Source: Polyangium jinanense
GTDB taxonomy: Bacteria; Myxococcota; Polyangia; Polyangiales; Polyangiaceae
Assembly: GCF_028435365.1 (NCBI RefSeq)
Contig: NZ_JAGTJJ010000016.1
Coordinates: 1 to 64,000, forward strand
Direction of reading: 5' to 3'
Length of the DNA: 64,000 nt
Positions 52,997-61,301 of the stretch are shown here, one piece after another; the stretch's first letter is position 1, and every line of letters starts with the position of its first letter. The notes below the pieces were generated by a model that was not told the DNA's origin, ran no database searches, and saw only the letters and a program-made list of their open reading frames with translations. A program made the position numbers and the translations under genes.

Positions 52997-54303
52997 CCCG
53001 CCGCGTGGTGCCTCCCCTGCGCCCGCAAGACCTGCGGGACCACGCTGATCCGGCGCGGATCGATCGCGTCTGGGAGCGGCTCGAGCACGATCTGCCCGGG
53101 CGCCGCGAGCCCGATCGCTCCCGCATGACGGGCACGCTGATCGCCGTCGCTGCCGCAGCGGTCGCCGCCTTCTGCACGGGTCTCTATGTCGGGACGAGCA
53201 CGAGCAAGGACTTTGGTCCGACGGAGGTCCGCGCGATCGCGGCCGAGAACAACACGTCGCCGAGCGTGCTCGCCGCAGGCACCCGGCAGGCGAGTTATCC
53301 GCTGCCCGGCGGCGGCACGTTGACCCTCTCGCCCGGCGCCACCGTGGAGGTCGAGCGCGGCGAGGGCGAGGCCGTCACGCTGCGCCTCCTGCGCGGCGAG
53401 GCGTCGATGGACACGGCCGGCGCGCCCAAGGCCTCGGAGATCGCGCTCGTCGCCGAGAGCGCGACCCTCTTCGCCCGCGCGGGCAGCGTGGTGTTCGTCC
53501 GGCGAAACGAGGCGGACATCGACGTGCGCGTGGCGAGCGGATCGGCACGCGTCTCCTGGCCCGCCGGCTCGCGCGAGCTCTCGGGTGGCGACGGCCTCGA
53601 AGCCGTGCCGATGATCGCGCTCGCCGAGGCCCCGCACGACGATCCGACGAACCCCGTCCCGCGCCCGCGCCGCGCGACCGCGCCGATGCCGCGCGACATC
53701 GACATCTCTTCGCGTCCGCTCGCGCTGCCGCTGCCGCTGCGCGCCGAGACGGAGGCGGTCGCGATCGCCGCGCCCGATTGGCGCGCCAAGTACAACGCAG
53801 GCGAGCTCGCCCAGGCCCTCGAGCTCCTGCGCCAGCAGCCCGGCGGCATCGAAGGCGCCATCGCATCGTCGAGGAGCGCCGCGGAACTCGTGGTGATCGG
53901 CGACATCGCCCGCGCCAAAGGCGGAGATCCTTCCGCCGCGCTGCTCGCGCTCCAGCGCGTCGTCGAGCACTTCCCGAACGATCCTTACGCGGAGATCGCG
54001 GCCTACACGCTCGGCGGCATGTACGAGAAGATGGGACAGGCCGATCAAGCACAAAAGTACTTCGAGCGTGCGCGGAGCCTCAAAGGTGTCCTCGCAGAGG
54101 ATGCCCTCTGCAAGCAGATGCGCGCCGAGCACCGCGCCGGTCGGAAGGATGAGGCGCAGCGCATGGGCACGGAGTATTTGAACAAGTACCCCGATGGCCG
54201 GTGCAAGGAGGACGTGGAGCGAATTCTCTCGGGCGAGGAGCCCGCGCAGGAGGAGCCCCAAGCTGCACCGGACGCGGGAGCCGGCGACGCAAGCGCGCCC
54301 TGA
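52993..54303 (+). CDS. FecR-like anti-sigma regulator with C-terminal TPR
   Basis: A 436-residue single-pass membrane protein. The N-terminal 45 residues are cytosolic (RIDRVWERLEHDLPG); a helix at about 46-66 follows. A periplasmic FecR beta domain (GGGTLTLSPGATVEVERGEG, LLRGEASMD, VVFVRRNEADIDVRVASGSA) precedes TPR repeats (PYAEIAAYTLGGMYEKMGQA). By family knowledge it would hold the sigma factor at the membrane and relay a periplasmic signal. It overlaps the sigma gene by 4 bp and the next gene lies immediately downstream. Confidence 0.85.
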   Translation: MTRRVVPPLRPQDLRDHADPARIDRVWERLEHDLPGRREPDRSRMTGTLIAVAAAAVAAFCTGLYVGTSTSKDFGPTEVRAIAAENNTSPSVLAAGTRQASYPLPGGGTLTLSPGATVEVERGEGEAVTLRLLRGEASMDTAGAPKASEIALVAESATLFARAGSVVFVRRNEADIDVRVASGSARVSWPAGSRELSGGDGLEAVPMIALAEAPHDDPTNPVPRPRRATAPMPRDIDISSRPLALPLPLRAETEAVAIAAPDWRAKYNAGELAQALELLRQQPGGIEGAIASSRSAAELVVIGDIARAKGGDPSAALLALQRVVEHFPNDPYAEIAAYTLGGMYEKMGQADQAQKYFERARSLKGVLAEDALCKQMRAEHRAGRKDEAQRMGTEYLNKYPDGRCKEDVERILSGEEPAQEEPQAAPDAGAGDASAP

Positions 54304-55363
54304 AGCACGTCGCGCGTGGCGCTCGCTTACCCCGCGCGCGGCCCTCGCCGCCCTCGTGACGTTCGCCCTCGGCCCGAGCGCCGCGCGCGCCGAAGGGCCT
54401 GCGCCCGCCACGACCACGCCCGCCGCCGCTCCGGCCGCGACGGCCCCGCGCCGCGTCGAGGTGCGCCTCTCGCTCGCGCGCGCCGCAGCCGAGGCGCTCG
54501 GCGGCGAAGCTCGCGTGCGGCGCTTGCTGGAGATCGAGCTCGACGACACGGGCACGCTCGCGCCCGGTCCGAGCGGCCCGCTCGGCGACGACGTGGCCCA
54601 CGTCTGGATCGATCTCCCGAGTCCGTCCGAGGTCCTCATCGAAGCGAGGCTCGCCGAGCGCGCCGCCGGGCGACGGTTCATCCTGATCGGCGGCCTCAAC
54701 CCCGACGTCGCCGCGCGCCTCGTGGCCATCGCCGCGAACGAGCTCGTCCGCGCGCAGGCGCGCCCCATCCGCCCGCGCAAGGCCCCGGCCCCGCGCACGC
54801 CCACGCCGAAGGAGCTCGAGCTCGCCGCGCGGCGCGCGCCTGCGATTGTCTGGTCGGCCGCGCCGAGCTTCGCCTTCCTGCCCGGTTCGTCCGGCACCTT
54901 GTGGGGCGCAGGCGCCTCGCTCGGCTTCCGCGGCGCCGGCGTGAGCGAACGCGCCACCGCCCGCTGGCTCACGGGCCCCACGAGCGCTGGCTCGACGCGC
55001 TGGTTCGAGGTCGGGCTCGCGGTCGACTACCGCGTCTACCTCGCCTCGTCGGTCCGCCTGATGCTCGGCGCCGACGCCGCGCTCGGCTTCTTGCACCTCA
55101 GCGACGTGCGTGCGACGGACGGCATCCCGAGCGCGCGTGACGCGTGGTCCGGCCGCGCGGGCGGCCTCCTCGGCGTCGACGTGCGCGCGTTCGGCCCGGC
55201 TTGGCTCGGCCTTCACCTGAGCCCGGGCGCCATCCTCCGGCCCACGCGCTTCGAGACCGCGGACGGCCTCAGCGGCGCCGTCCGTGGACTCTGGCTCGGC
55301 CTGGACCTCGCCCTGCAGCTCGAACACCCGCTCGTCCGATCCGCTCCGACGAACCCCCGTTGA
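54194..55363 (+). CDS. Exported protein, possible outer-membrane beta-barrel, third gene of the sigma operon
   Basis: Up to 389 residues; the true start is unclear. ATG 54194 lies 110 bp inside the FecR gene and lacks a ribosome site. A signal-like stretch (LTPRAALAALVTFALGPSAARA) begins about 45 codons later, and a CTG at 54263 has AGGAGG upstream. The mature protein starts with a mixed domain (RVEVRLSLARAAAEALGG). It ends in alternating hydrophobic strands (WFEVGLAVDYRVYLASSVRL, LGLHLSPGAILRPTRF) typical of small barrels. It is probably the envelope partner of the sigma/FecR pair. Confidence 0.6.
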   Translation: MAGARRTWSEFSRARSPRRRSPKLHRTREPATQARPEARRAWRSLTPRAALAALVTFALGPSAARAEGPAPATTTPAAAPAATAPRRVEVRLSLARAAAEALGGEARVRRLLEIELDDTGTLAPGPSGPLGDDVAHVWIDLPSPSEVLIEARLAERAAGRRFILIGGLNPDVAARLVAIAANELVRAQARPIRPRKAPAPRTPTPKELELAARRAPAIVWSAAPSFAFLPGSSGTLWGAGASLGFRGAGVSERATARWLTGPTSAGSTRWFEVGLAVDYRVYLASSVRLMLGADAALGFLHLSDVRATDGIPSARDAWSGRAGGLLGVDVRAFGPAWLGLHLSPGAILRPTRFETADGLSGAVRGLWLGLDLALQLEHPLVRSAPTNPR

Positions 55364-55431
55364 TCGCTCGCGCGGGAGGGGGCCTTGTGCCTCGGCAGCG
55401 CGTCTCCATGAACCCCGGGGGGAGCCTTTCG

Positions 55432-55707
55432 ATGCAACACCAGGAAGAGCCCGAGGAGACCTTCGTGCTCGGGCCTGCGAGCGCGGGGCGAGCGCTGCGC
55501 GCGCGCTTCGGCACGTTCGTCGGCGCCGACTACCTTCCCGGCAAGACGGCGATGCGCGACGCGCTCTGCGAGCGATTCGGCATCTCGCAGCTCGAAGCCG
55601 AGGAGCTCTGTGACGCGCTCGAAGCATCGGGCGCGCTGCGCTTCATCAGCACGCCCGATGGCGAAGGCTTCCACATCGACAGCGACGTGGTCGACGAGGC
55701 CGCGTAA
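55432..55707 (+). CDS. Small winged-helix-like protein
   Basis: A 91-residue acidic protein. GGGGAG lies 8 nt before ATG 55432; another ATG at 55408 lacks one. The core (GKTAMRDALCERFGISQLEA, EELCDALEASGALRFIS) has helix-turn-helix spacing with a following beta hairpin, as in small winged-helix regulators. Its surface is acidic rather than basic, so it may mediate protein contacts instead of DNA binding. No family assignment is possible by eye. Confidence 0.6.
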   Translation: MQHQEEPEETFVLGPASAGRALRARFGTFVGADYLPGKTAMRDALCERFGISQLEAEELCDALEASGALRFISTPDGEGFHIDSDVVDEAA

Positions 55708-55814
55708 CCCGCCCCGAAGCTTGCCGCGCGTCGAGCGACCTCGGGGCACGCGTGTTGCCCCTGTCGGGGCGAGCAGCTCGGCCCGGCGCGCGCGCTGCCA
55801 CCGGAGGAAGCACC

Positions 55815-56948
55815 ATGTTGGACCGAGGCTGGACGATCTTCCGCATTCGCGGCATCCCGGTGAAGCTGCACATCACGCTCGTCCTGTTTCTCCCGTACGT
55901 CGCGTTCGTCACGTCTTCCCAGTTCAGGGCGATCGCCGAGGCCGTGGGCCTCCCGCGAAGCGAGCTCCACCTGCCGCCGCTCGTGTGGGGCGTGATCCTC
56001 GCGATCGGGCTCTTCGTCTCCATCCTGCTGCACGAGCTCGCGCACTGCCTCGTCGCGCTTTCGAACGGCGTCCGCGTCCGATCCATCACGCTCATGATGC
56101 TCGGCGGCGTCTCGCGGATGGAGCGCGACGTGCGGCCGGAGCGCGAGGCGTGGATGGCCTTCGCCGGCCCGCTGTCGAGCTTCGGCATCGCAGTCGTCTG
56201 CTGGCTCGTCTCGCTCTTGCCGCTCCTCGCCGAAGTGCGCGTCGCCTTCCTCGCGCTTGCGCTCGCAAACCTGGTGCTCGGCGCGTTCAACCTCCTGCCG
56301 GCCTTCCCCATGGACGGCGGCCGCGTGCTCCGCGGCCTCTTGTCCACGCGGCTCGGCCCCCGGCGCGCGACGAGCGTGGCCGCGACGATCGGCAAGGGCA
56401 TGGCCGTTCTCTTCGGCCTCTTCGGCTTGCTCTCGTTCAACGTGCTGCTCGTGCTCATCGCGGTGTTCGTGTACATGGGCGCGGCGGGCGAGCAAGGGCG
56501 TAGCCAGTGGAGGCAGGTCCTCGAAGGTTTGCCCGTGGCCGAGGTGATGAACCACCGGCTCGGCGAGGCGCACGCGGACGAACGCGCGGGCGAGGTCGCG
56601 CGGCGGCTCTTCCGGCAGAACCTCGCGGGCGCGCTCGTGGTCGACGGCGAGCACGAGCATGCCGAGCTCGATCCGGATCACGTGCTCGGCGTGGTGACGG
56701 CGTGGGACCTCGCGCGACCCGAGCTTCACCGCGCGCCCGACGCGACCGTGGGCAAGGCCATGCGGACGGACGTGCCACGCGTGCACACGCGCGACGACGC
56801 CGCGGCCACGCTCGACGCGCTGGTGAATGGGGACGCGGAAGCGGTGCTCGTGCTCGACGAGGGCGAGCACGTCGTCGGCCTCGTGACGCCGGCCGACCTC
56901 CAGCGCGCGCTCGCGCTGCTCGGTGCGGCCGGCGGACGGGGTCGTTAG
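55815..56948 (+). CDS. Site-2 protease (M50) with C-terminal CBS pair
   Basis: A 377-residue inner-membrane zinc protease. The metalloprotease motif HELAH sits in LLHELAHCLVAL, and the second metal motif is NLLPAFPMDGGRVLRG. About six helices end near residue 235, followed by two CBS domains (VAEVMNHRLGEAHADERAGE, VGKAMRTDVPRVHTRDDAA), the rseP/SpoIVFB-like CBS subgroup. It cleaves membrane-bound regulators; CBS domains usually sense nucleotides. GGAGG precedes ATG 55815. Its TAG stop lies inside the boundary of repeat copy B. Confidence 0.92.
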   Translation: MLDRGWTIFRIRGIPVKLHITLVLFLPYVAFVTSSQFRAIAEAVGLPRSELHLPPLVWGVILAIGLFVSILLHELAHCLVALSNGVRVRSITLMMLGGVSRMERDVRPEREAWMAFAGPLSSFGIAVVCWLVSLLPLLAEVRVAFLALALANLVLGAFNLLPAFPMDGGRVLRGLLSTRLGPRRATSVAATIGKGMAVLFGLFGLLSFNVLLVLIAVFVYMGAAGEQGRSQWRQVLEGLPVAEVMNHRLGEAHADERAGEVARRLFRQNLAGALVVDGEHEHAELDPDHVLGVVTAWDLARPELHRAPDATVGKAMRTDVPRVHTRDDAAATLDALVNGDAEAVLVLDEGEHVVGLVTPADLQRALALLGAAGGRGR

Positions 56949-57060
56949 TCCCGAGGGGGACGCCTCGCGTCCCCCTCTCGGCCAGGCGAAGCCCGGCCGA
57001 TTCACCCCCCGAGGCGAGCTCGCTTCGCGACCTCGCAGAGCAGCGAACGAGTCGCTGCTC
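56945..57060 (-). repeat. Copy B of the dispersed multi-hairpin element
   Basis: This is the inverted partner of 6409-6523. Hairpins: 56953-56963 with 56967-56977 (GAGGGGGACGC arms, identical to copy A); GCCAGGC/GCCCGGC at 56981-56997; and 57038-57046 with 57052-57060 (GAGCAGCGA arms). It fills the whole gap between two convergent genes, running from the TAG of the protease gene (56946-56948) to the TAG of the minus-strand gene (57060-57062). Confidence 0.88.
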
Positions 57061-58460
57061 TAGGCGCTCATCTTCGGAATGATCAGGCGCACGCGCGCGC
57101 CGCTGGTCGGGGCATCTTCGATCTCGAGCTGCATGCGCACGTGCGCCGCGATCGCCGTCGCGGCGATGAGCGAGATCCCCGCCGGACGACCTGCCGCGAG
57201 CACCTCGAAATCACGGCTCAGCACGCCGGTCCTCGCCGCCTCGGGCAGCGGGTGCCCGGCGTCGTCGACCGTCAGCGCATACCCGCCACTCGCATGCTCC
57301 GACAGCGTCAGCACCACCTCCGTGCCCGGCGGCGACGCGCTGATCGCATGATCGAGCAGCGCATGCATCAGCACCGTCAGCGCTCCGATCTGCGCCACCT
57401 CGTACGCGCTCTGCGGCGCGTTCAGCTTCACGCGCACGTCGTGCCGCGCCGCGCGCCCCATGTCGTCGCGCACCACGTCCCGCAGCGCCTCCGCGATGTC
57501 CACGTGCCGCGGCAGCTCGCCGATCGGGCACGCGCCGAGCCGCGCGAGGTCCGCCATCGTCTCCGACGCCGCCGTCACGTGCCGCATCGCGCTCGCCACG
57601 ATGTCGCCGACCTCGCCCTGCCGATCACGCAGCGGCAAGAGGTCACGCGTGATCGCCGAGAAGATGCCGCGCAGCTCCGATACGAGCCCTCGCACCCCGG
57701 CCACGAGCACCGCGAGCCCTTCGCTGCTCACCGGCTCGATCGACGCGCTCGCCGGCGGCGTGCTCGACACCTTCGCGCCGCCGCTCGCGAACACCGCGGC
57801 GAGCTCGCGCGCGTAGGCCTCGCCTTGCTCTTGCGCGGCCTTCAGCTCGCGCTTCAGGTTCTCGAGCTCCTGCCGCTGCATGTCCACGTCGGCCGGCAGC
57901 ACCAGCGTTTGCATCGAGCCGTCGAGCTCGAGACGTCCTCCGTGCCGGATCGCCATGCGCGACAGCCACGCACGCTCCGACTCGAACGTCGCGGGCTGGT
58001 CCGGACCGAGCACCACGCTGACCTTCACCTCTTCGCCTTCGCGGCGCACGCTCACCTCGGAGGTGCCCTTCGCGTTCGCCGGATCGCCTGCTTGACCGAC
58101 GAGCAAGAGCAGCATGCGACGCAGCTCGGCCTCGTCGCCGAACACCGTCGTGCCCTCGCCCATCTCGATCTGCACCCGCGCCTCGGGCGCGACCTCCCAC
58201 ATGAGCTGCGCGAGATCGATCTTGCCTCGCCGCCCTCTGCTCGCAGGATGCCCGTGGAGCGACGCCAGCATGCCGACGGCCTCGTCGAGCTGGTTCAGCG
58301 TCGTCTCCACTGCGACCGTGCTCTCGCCGTCGGGCACGCGAACGGAGCCCGGGGGCCCGTCCTGGATGATCACTCCCTGGCGGAGCTTCTGCGCTGCAGT
58401 GCGGGCTTCCTGCGCGAGCAGCCACGTCAGCTCGTTGCGCGTCAATCGATCGCTCGTCAC
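57060..58460 (-). CDS. Protein with two degenerate histidine-kinase-like cores
   Basis: A 466-residue protein (GTG 58460; GGAG 5-6 nt upstream). The first half has a dimerisation-like helix pair (NELTWLLAQEARTAAQKL, TTLNQLDEAVGML) and an ATPase-like segment (GDEAELRRMLLLLVGQAG). The second half repeats the plan: GLVSELRGIFSAITRDLLPL, MRHVTAASETMADLARLG, ALTVLMHALLDHAISASPPG, LTVDDAGHPLP and GISLIAATAIAAH. Neither dimerisation helix shows the usual phosphorylated His before Glu/Asp, and N-box Asn is weak. It is probably a pseudokinase scaffold. A longer frame to ATG 58571 would clash with the divergent gene's start. Confidence 0.65.
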   Translation of the reverse strand: MTSDRLTRNELTWLLAQEARTAAQKLRQGVIIQDGPPGSVRVPDGESTVAVETTLNQLDEAVGMLASLHGHPASRGRRGKIDLAQLMWEVAPEARVQIEMGEGTTVFGDEAELRRMLLLLVGQAGDPANAKGTSEVSVRREGEEVKVSVVLGPDQPATFESERAWLSRMAIRHGGRLELDGSMQTLVLPADVDMQRQELENLKRELKAAQEQGEAYARELAAVFASGGAKVSSTPPASASIEPVSSEGLAVLVAGVRGLVSELRGIFSAITRDLLPLRDRQGEVGDIVASAMRHVTAASETMADLARLGACPIGELPRHVDIAEALRDVVRDDMGRAARHDVRVKLNAPQSAYEVAQIGALTVLMHALLDHAISASPPGTEVVLTLSEHASGGYALTVDDAGHPLPEAARTGVLSRDFEVLAAGRPAGISLIAATAIAAHVRMQLEIEDAPTSGARVRLIIPKMSA

Positions 58461-58569
58461 CCGATCTCCGTCCTCTGCGCTTTCTTCGAGAAATCGCGCC
58501 GACGCATGATGCCAGAACCCGTCCTGCCCTGCTACGCTGAAGGCGGACCTCGCCCCTCCTTCCTTTGCC

Positions 58570-60783
58570 ATGACGAGCGCCGAGACGAAGGACCCGCGGC
58601 CGCGGCTCTCGCGACATCTCCGCTGGATCGTGCCCCTCCTCCCCGCGGCCGCCCTCACGAGCGCCTGTGGGCCATCCACCGCGCCGAACCCCTTCACCGT
58701 CGACGCCGGCCCCGACGCGGCGGACGAGCCCGACGGTGGCGGCGCCGGCGGCGGTAATCCCGACGACGGAGGCACGCCCGACGACACCCTCGGTGGCCCT
58801 TGCAACGACGACGCCCAGTGTGACGACGCCCTCGCCTGCACCGTCGACACCTGCGACGTCTCGATCGCGCGATGCCGCCACAGCCCCGACGACGCGGCTT
58901 GCCAGAACGGCGCCTACTGCGACGGCGTCGAGCGCTGCGAACCCAAGCTCGGCTGCCTCCCCGGCGCCCCCGTCGCTTGCTCCGACGGCGACGTCTGCAC
59001 CATCGACACCTGCGTCGAGTCCACGGGCGCCTGCACCCACGTCCTGCGCGACGCCGACGGCGACGGCGCGCCCGACGGCCACTGCGTCGCGAAGGGCGAC
59101 TGCGACGACGCCGATCCCAAGGTCTCCCCTGCGCTGCCCGAGGTCTGCGCGAACGGCACGGACGACGATTGCGACGGCGCCGTCGACGAGAGCGGCTGCG
59201 CCTCGCCCGAGCACGACGCCTGCGGCGATCCGCTCGTCATCGACGCGCCCGGCGCCTACACGATCGACACCACCGCCGCCGCCTCGAACTTCGCCGCCTC
59301 CTGCAACGTCGACAACCAGCCCGCCGCGCGTGACGTCGTCGCGGCGATCGTCCTCCCTGCCGGCTCGCCCCTCGACGTCGAGATCACCGCGCGGACGAAC
59401 GGCCCTGACGTCGCCATCGCGCTCCTCGGCCAGTGCGGCGATCCCTCCACCGAAATCACCTGCGGCAAGTCGTTCTTCCACCTCCAGGGTGGCCGCTTCG
59501 CCCAAATTCGTGGCCGCGGCCTCGGCGATCCGGCGAAGGCCGTTGCCCTCCCGCTTTACGTCTTCGCCGACGCGGACACGCCCGTCCTCCTCGACGTCGC
59601 CTTCCTCCCGCCCGAGCCCGTTCCCACGAACGAGACCTGCGCCCTCGCCGAGCCCATCCCCTTCGGCGTCCCCTTCTTCTCCACCTTGATCGACGCCGCC
59701 ACGGACGTCGGCATCGCCTGCACCCCGCTCACCGGCGAGCTCCTCTACAGCTTCGAGCTCGCTTCCCCCGCGAACGTCCACGTCTACGCGAGCTCCGTCG
59801 ACGGCGATGGCTTCCCCGTGATCTCCCTCCGCGACGCGGCCTGCGCGCTGCCCGAAAACGAGATCACCTGCCAGAACGCGCCGATCGTCGACGTCTTTCG
59901 CCACGCGCTCCCGGCGGGCACGTATCACGTCGCCGTCGGGGCTTCCGCGCCCACGGTCGTCTCCACGACCGTCGTGATCGAGCCGCCCACCGAGCCTCTT
60001 CCCGACGAGACCTGCGAAGGCGCTCCCGCGATCACGCCGAACGTCACACGTGACGTCGACCTCCTCGAACGACAGGACGACGTGAAGCTCGACTGCCTAC
60101 CGGGCGCCGTCGACGCCGCCTACACGCTCGCCTTGCCCGTCGCCTCCGACGTCCTCCTCGTCCAGCGAATCTCCCAGGGCGACACGGGCGCCGTCGCGCT
60201 CGCCCTTCCGCTTTGCGGAGGCCCGTCCGACCAGCTCGTCTGCGACATGGGCTCGCAATCGCCGCTCCGCGTCGGCAAGCGCAACGTCCCGGCCGGCGAT
60301 TACCGGGTCGTCGCCGAATCTCTCCTCGGCCAGCCCGTGCAGGTCACGGCGTTCGTCCGCAAGACCATCCCGCCTTTGATCGTACCGTTCGCCGACGCTT
60401 GCGCCGACGTGCTCATGATCCCCGAGACGGGCGGTTTTTTCCAGGGCAACACCGCGAATGCCGCGCCGAGCTTCAATGCTGGGTGTGATCAAGGTGGAGG
60501 GCCCGAGGGCGGGGCACGCGACCAGCTCCTCGGGCTCTCGCTTTCTGATAAAAAACGCGTCGTGCTCGACATGGGCGGATCGGGCTACACGACACTACTC
60601 GACGTCCGCAAAGGGCCCGATTGCCCCGGCGTCGAGGTCCCCAAGGCTTGCGCCGTCGGTTACGGCCAAAACAAGAGCTTCCTCGACCTCACCCTCGATC
60701 CGGGCACGTACTTCATCCAGATCGATGGGCTCGGCCAGGATAGCGGCCCCTGGTTCCTCGACGTCCGCGTGGCGGATCCTTAA
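58570..60783 (+). CDS. Large lipoprotein with MopE-like metal-binding motif
   Basis: A 737-residue exported protein; lipobox LTSAC follows a 30-residue signal. An Asp/Gly spacer is followed by two Cys clusters of the CNDDAQCDDALACTVDTC type. Residues about 155-205 hold the myxobacterial MopE-like putative metal motif: DADGDGAPDG, DCDDADPKVSP and NGTDDDCDGAVDE. Three beta-sandwich-like units of about 120-150 residues, each beginning DE/NETC.GA.P.., then follow; they resemble pre-peptidase C-terminal or jelly-roll domains. It is probably a calcium- or metal-stabilised surface protein. No clear ribosome site precedes ATG 58570. Confidence 0.78.
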   Translation: MTSAETKDPRPRLSRHLRWIVPLLPAAALTSACGPSTAPNPFTVDAGPDAADEPDGGGAGGGNPDDGGTPDDTLGGPCNDDAQCDDALACTVDTCDVSIARCRHSPDDAACQNGAYCDGVERCEPKLGCLPGAPVACSDGDVCTIDTCVESTGACTHVLRDADGDGAPDGHCVAKGDCDDADPKVSPALPEVCANGTDDDCDGAVDESGCASPEHDACGDPLVIDAPGAYTIDTTAAASNFAASCNVDNQPAARDVVAAIVLPAGSPLDVEITARTNGPDVAIALLGQCGDPSTEITCGKSFFHLQGGRFAQIRGRGLGDPAKAVALPLYVFADADTPVLLDVAFLPPEPVPTNETCALAEPIPFGVPFFSTLIDAATDVGIACTPLTGELLYSFELASPANVHVYASSVDGDGFPVISLRDAACALPENEITCQNAPIVDVFRHALPAGTYHVAVGASAPTVVSTTVVIEPPTEPLPDETCEGAPAITPNVTRDVDLLERQDDVKLDCLPGAVDAAYTLALPVASDVLLVQRISQGDTGAVALALPLCGGPSDQLVCDMGSQSPLRVGKRNVPAGDYRVVAESLLGQPVQVTAFVRKTIPPLIVPFADACADVLMIPETGGFFQGNTANAAPSFNAGCDQGGGPEGGARDQLLGLSLSDKKRVVLDMGGSGYTTLLDVRKGPDCPGVEVPKACAVGYGQNKSFLDLTLDPGTYFIQIDGLGQDSGPWFLDVRVADP

Positions 60784-60789
60784 TCGCGC

Positions 60790-61134
60790 TCAGGCCCCTC
60801 CTTTCTTGGTTTTCGACCTCGGTTTCCCAGCCTGCACGCTGACGGTCACGTTGAAGGCGAGCCGATGGATTTCCTCCACGGCGCGCTCCGCCTCTTCCGG
60901 TGTCATCGCGAATCCCGTGAACATCTTGCGCCCGGCATACCTCGCCGGATCGATGCCCTCGGCATTCACGTAGATCAGCCCATCGCTGCCGAGTGCGAGC
61001 TCCGTCGGGAGTTCCTCCGGAGCCTCGTCCTCGTCCGCGCGTACGTTTCTCGTTCTTCGATTCGTCGCCACCGCCGTAGCGTTCCTGCTGATGCTCGTTT
61101 TCGTTGTCCGCGGTCGGATCGATTCCTTGCGCAT
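60790..61134 (-). CDS. Small basic-N-terminus protein of unknown function
   Basis: A 114-residue protein. A Lys/Arg/Thr-rich N terminus is followed by an acidic hinge (ADEDEAPEELP), a compact core (SDGLIYVNAEGIDPARYAGR, AMTPEEAERAVEEIHRLAFN) and a basic tail (PRSKTKKGGA). GAGGA lies 7 nt before the ATG, and composition fits real coding. I do not recognise the family. Charged ends suggest nucleic acid binding, but that is only an inference. It is convergent with the MopE-like gene, 6 bp apart. Confidence 0.6.
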   Translation of the reverse strand: MRKESIRPRTTKTSISRNATAVATNRRTRNVRADEDEAPEELPTELALGSDGLIYVNAEGIDPARYAGRKMFTGFAMTPEEAERAVEEIHRLAFNVTVSVQAGKPRSKTKKGGA

Positions 61135-61235
61135 GTACGCGTCCTCATCGGAAGACGCCGGCTGCGCACCTGACCAAGGCTCTTTCCATGCTCGGTTTTT
61201 CCCCGAACGTCAAGCATGGTTTTACCGGGGACCAC

Positions 61236-61267
61236 GGTTTGTCCGTGATCCGGTTTGTCCCGTGACC
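61236..61267. repeat. Tandem 16-bp direct repeat in intergenic DNA
   Basis: GGTTTGTCCGTGATCC (61236-61251) is followed at once by GGTTTGTCCCGTGACC (61252-61267). It lies between two minus-strand genes, about 100 bp upstream of the ATG at 61134. It could be a regulator-binding pair. GC palindromes at 61270-61298 (GTCCGG/CCGGAC arms) follow and may be part of a terminator for the 61302 gene. Confidence 0.5.
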
Positions 61268-61301
61268 GTCCGGGCCCCGCGGGGTCCGGTCCGGACGGCG
61301 T

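Noticed and set aside
58461..58571. N-terminal extension of the kinase-like protein to ATG 58571
   Set aside because: That start would share bases with the divergent lipoprotein's ATG and adds an Arg/Gly-rich stretch; GTG 58460 has a good ribosome site.
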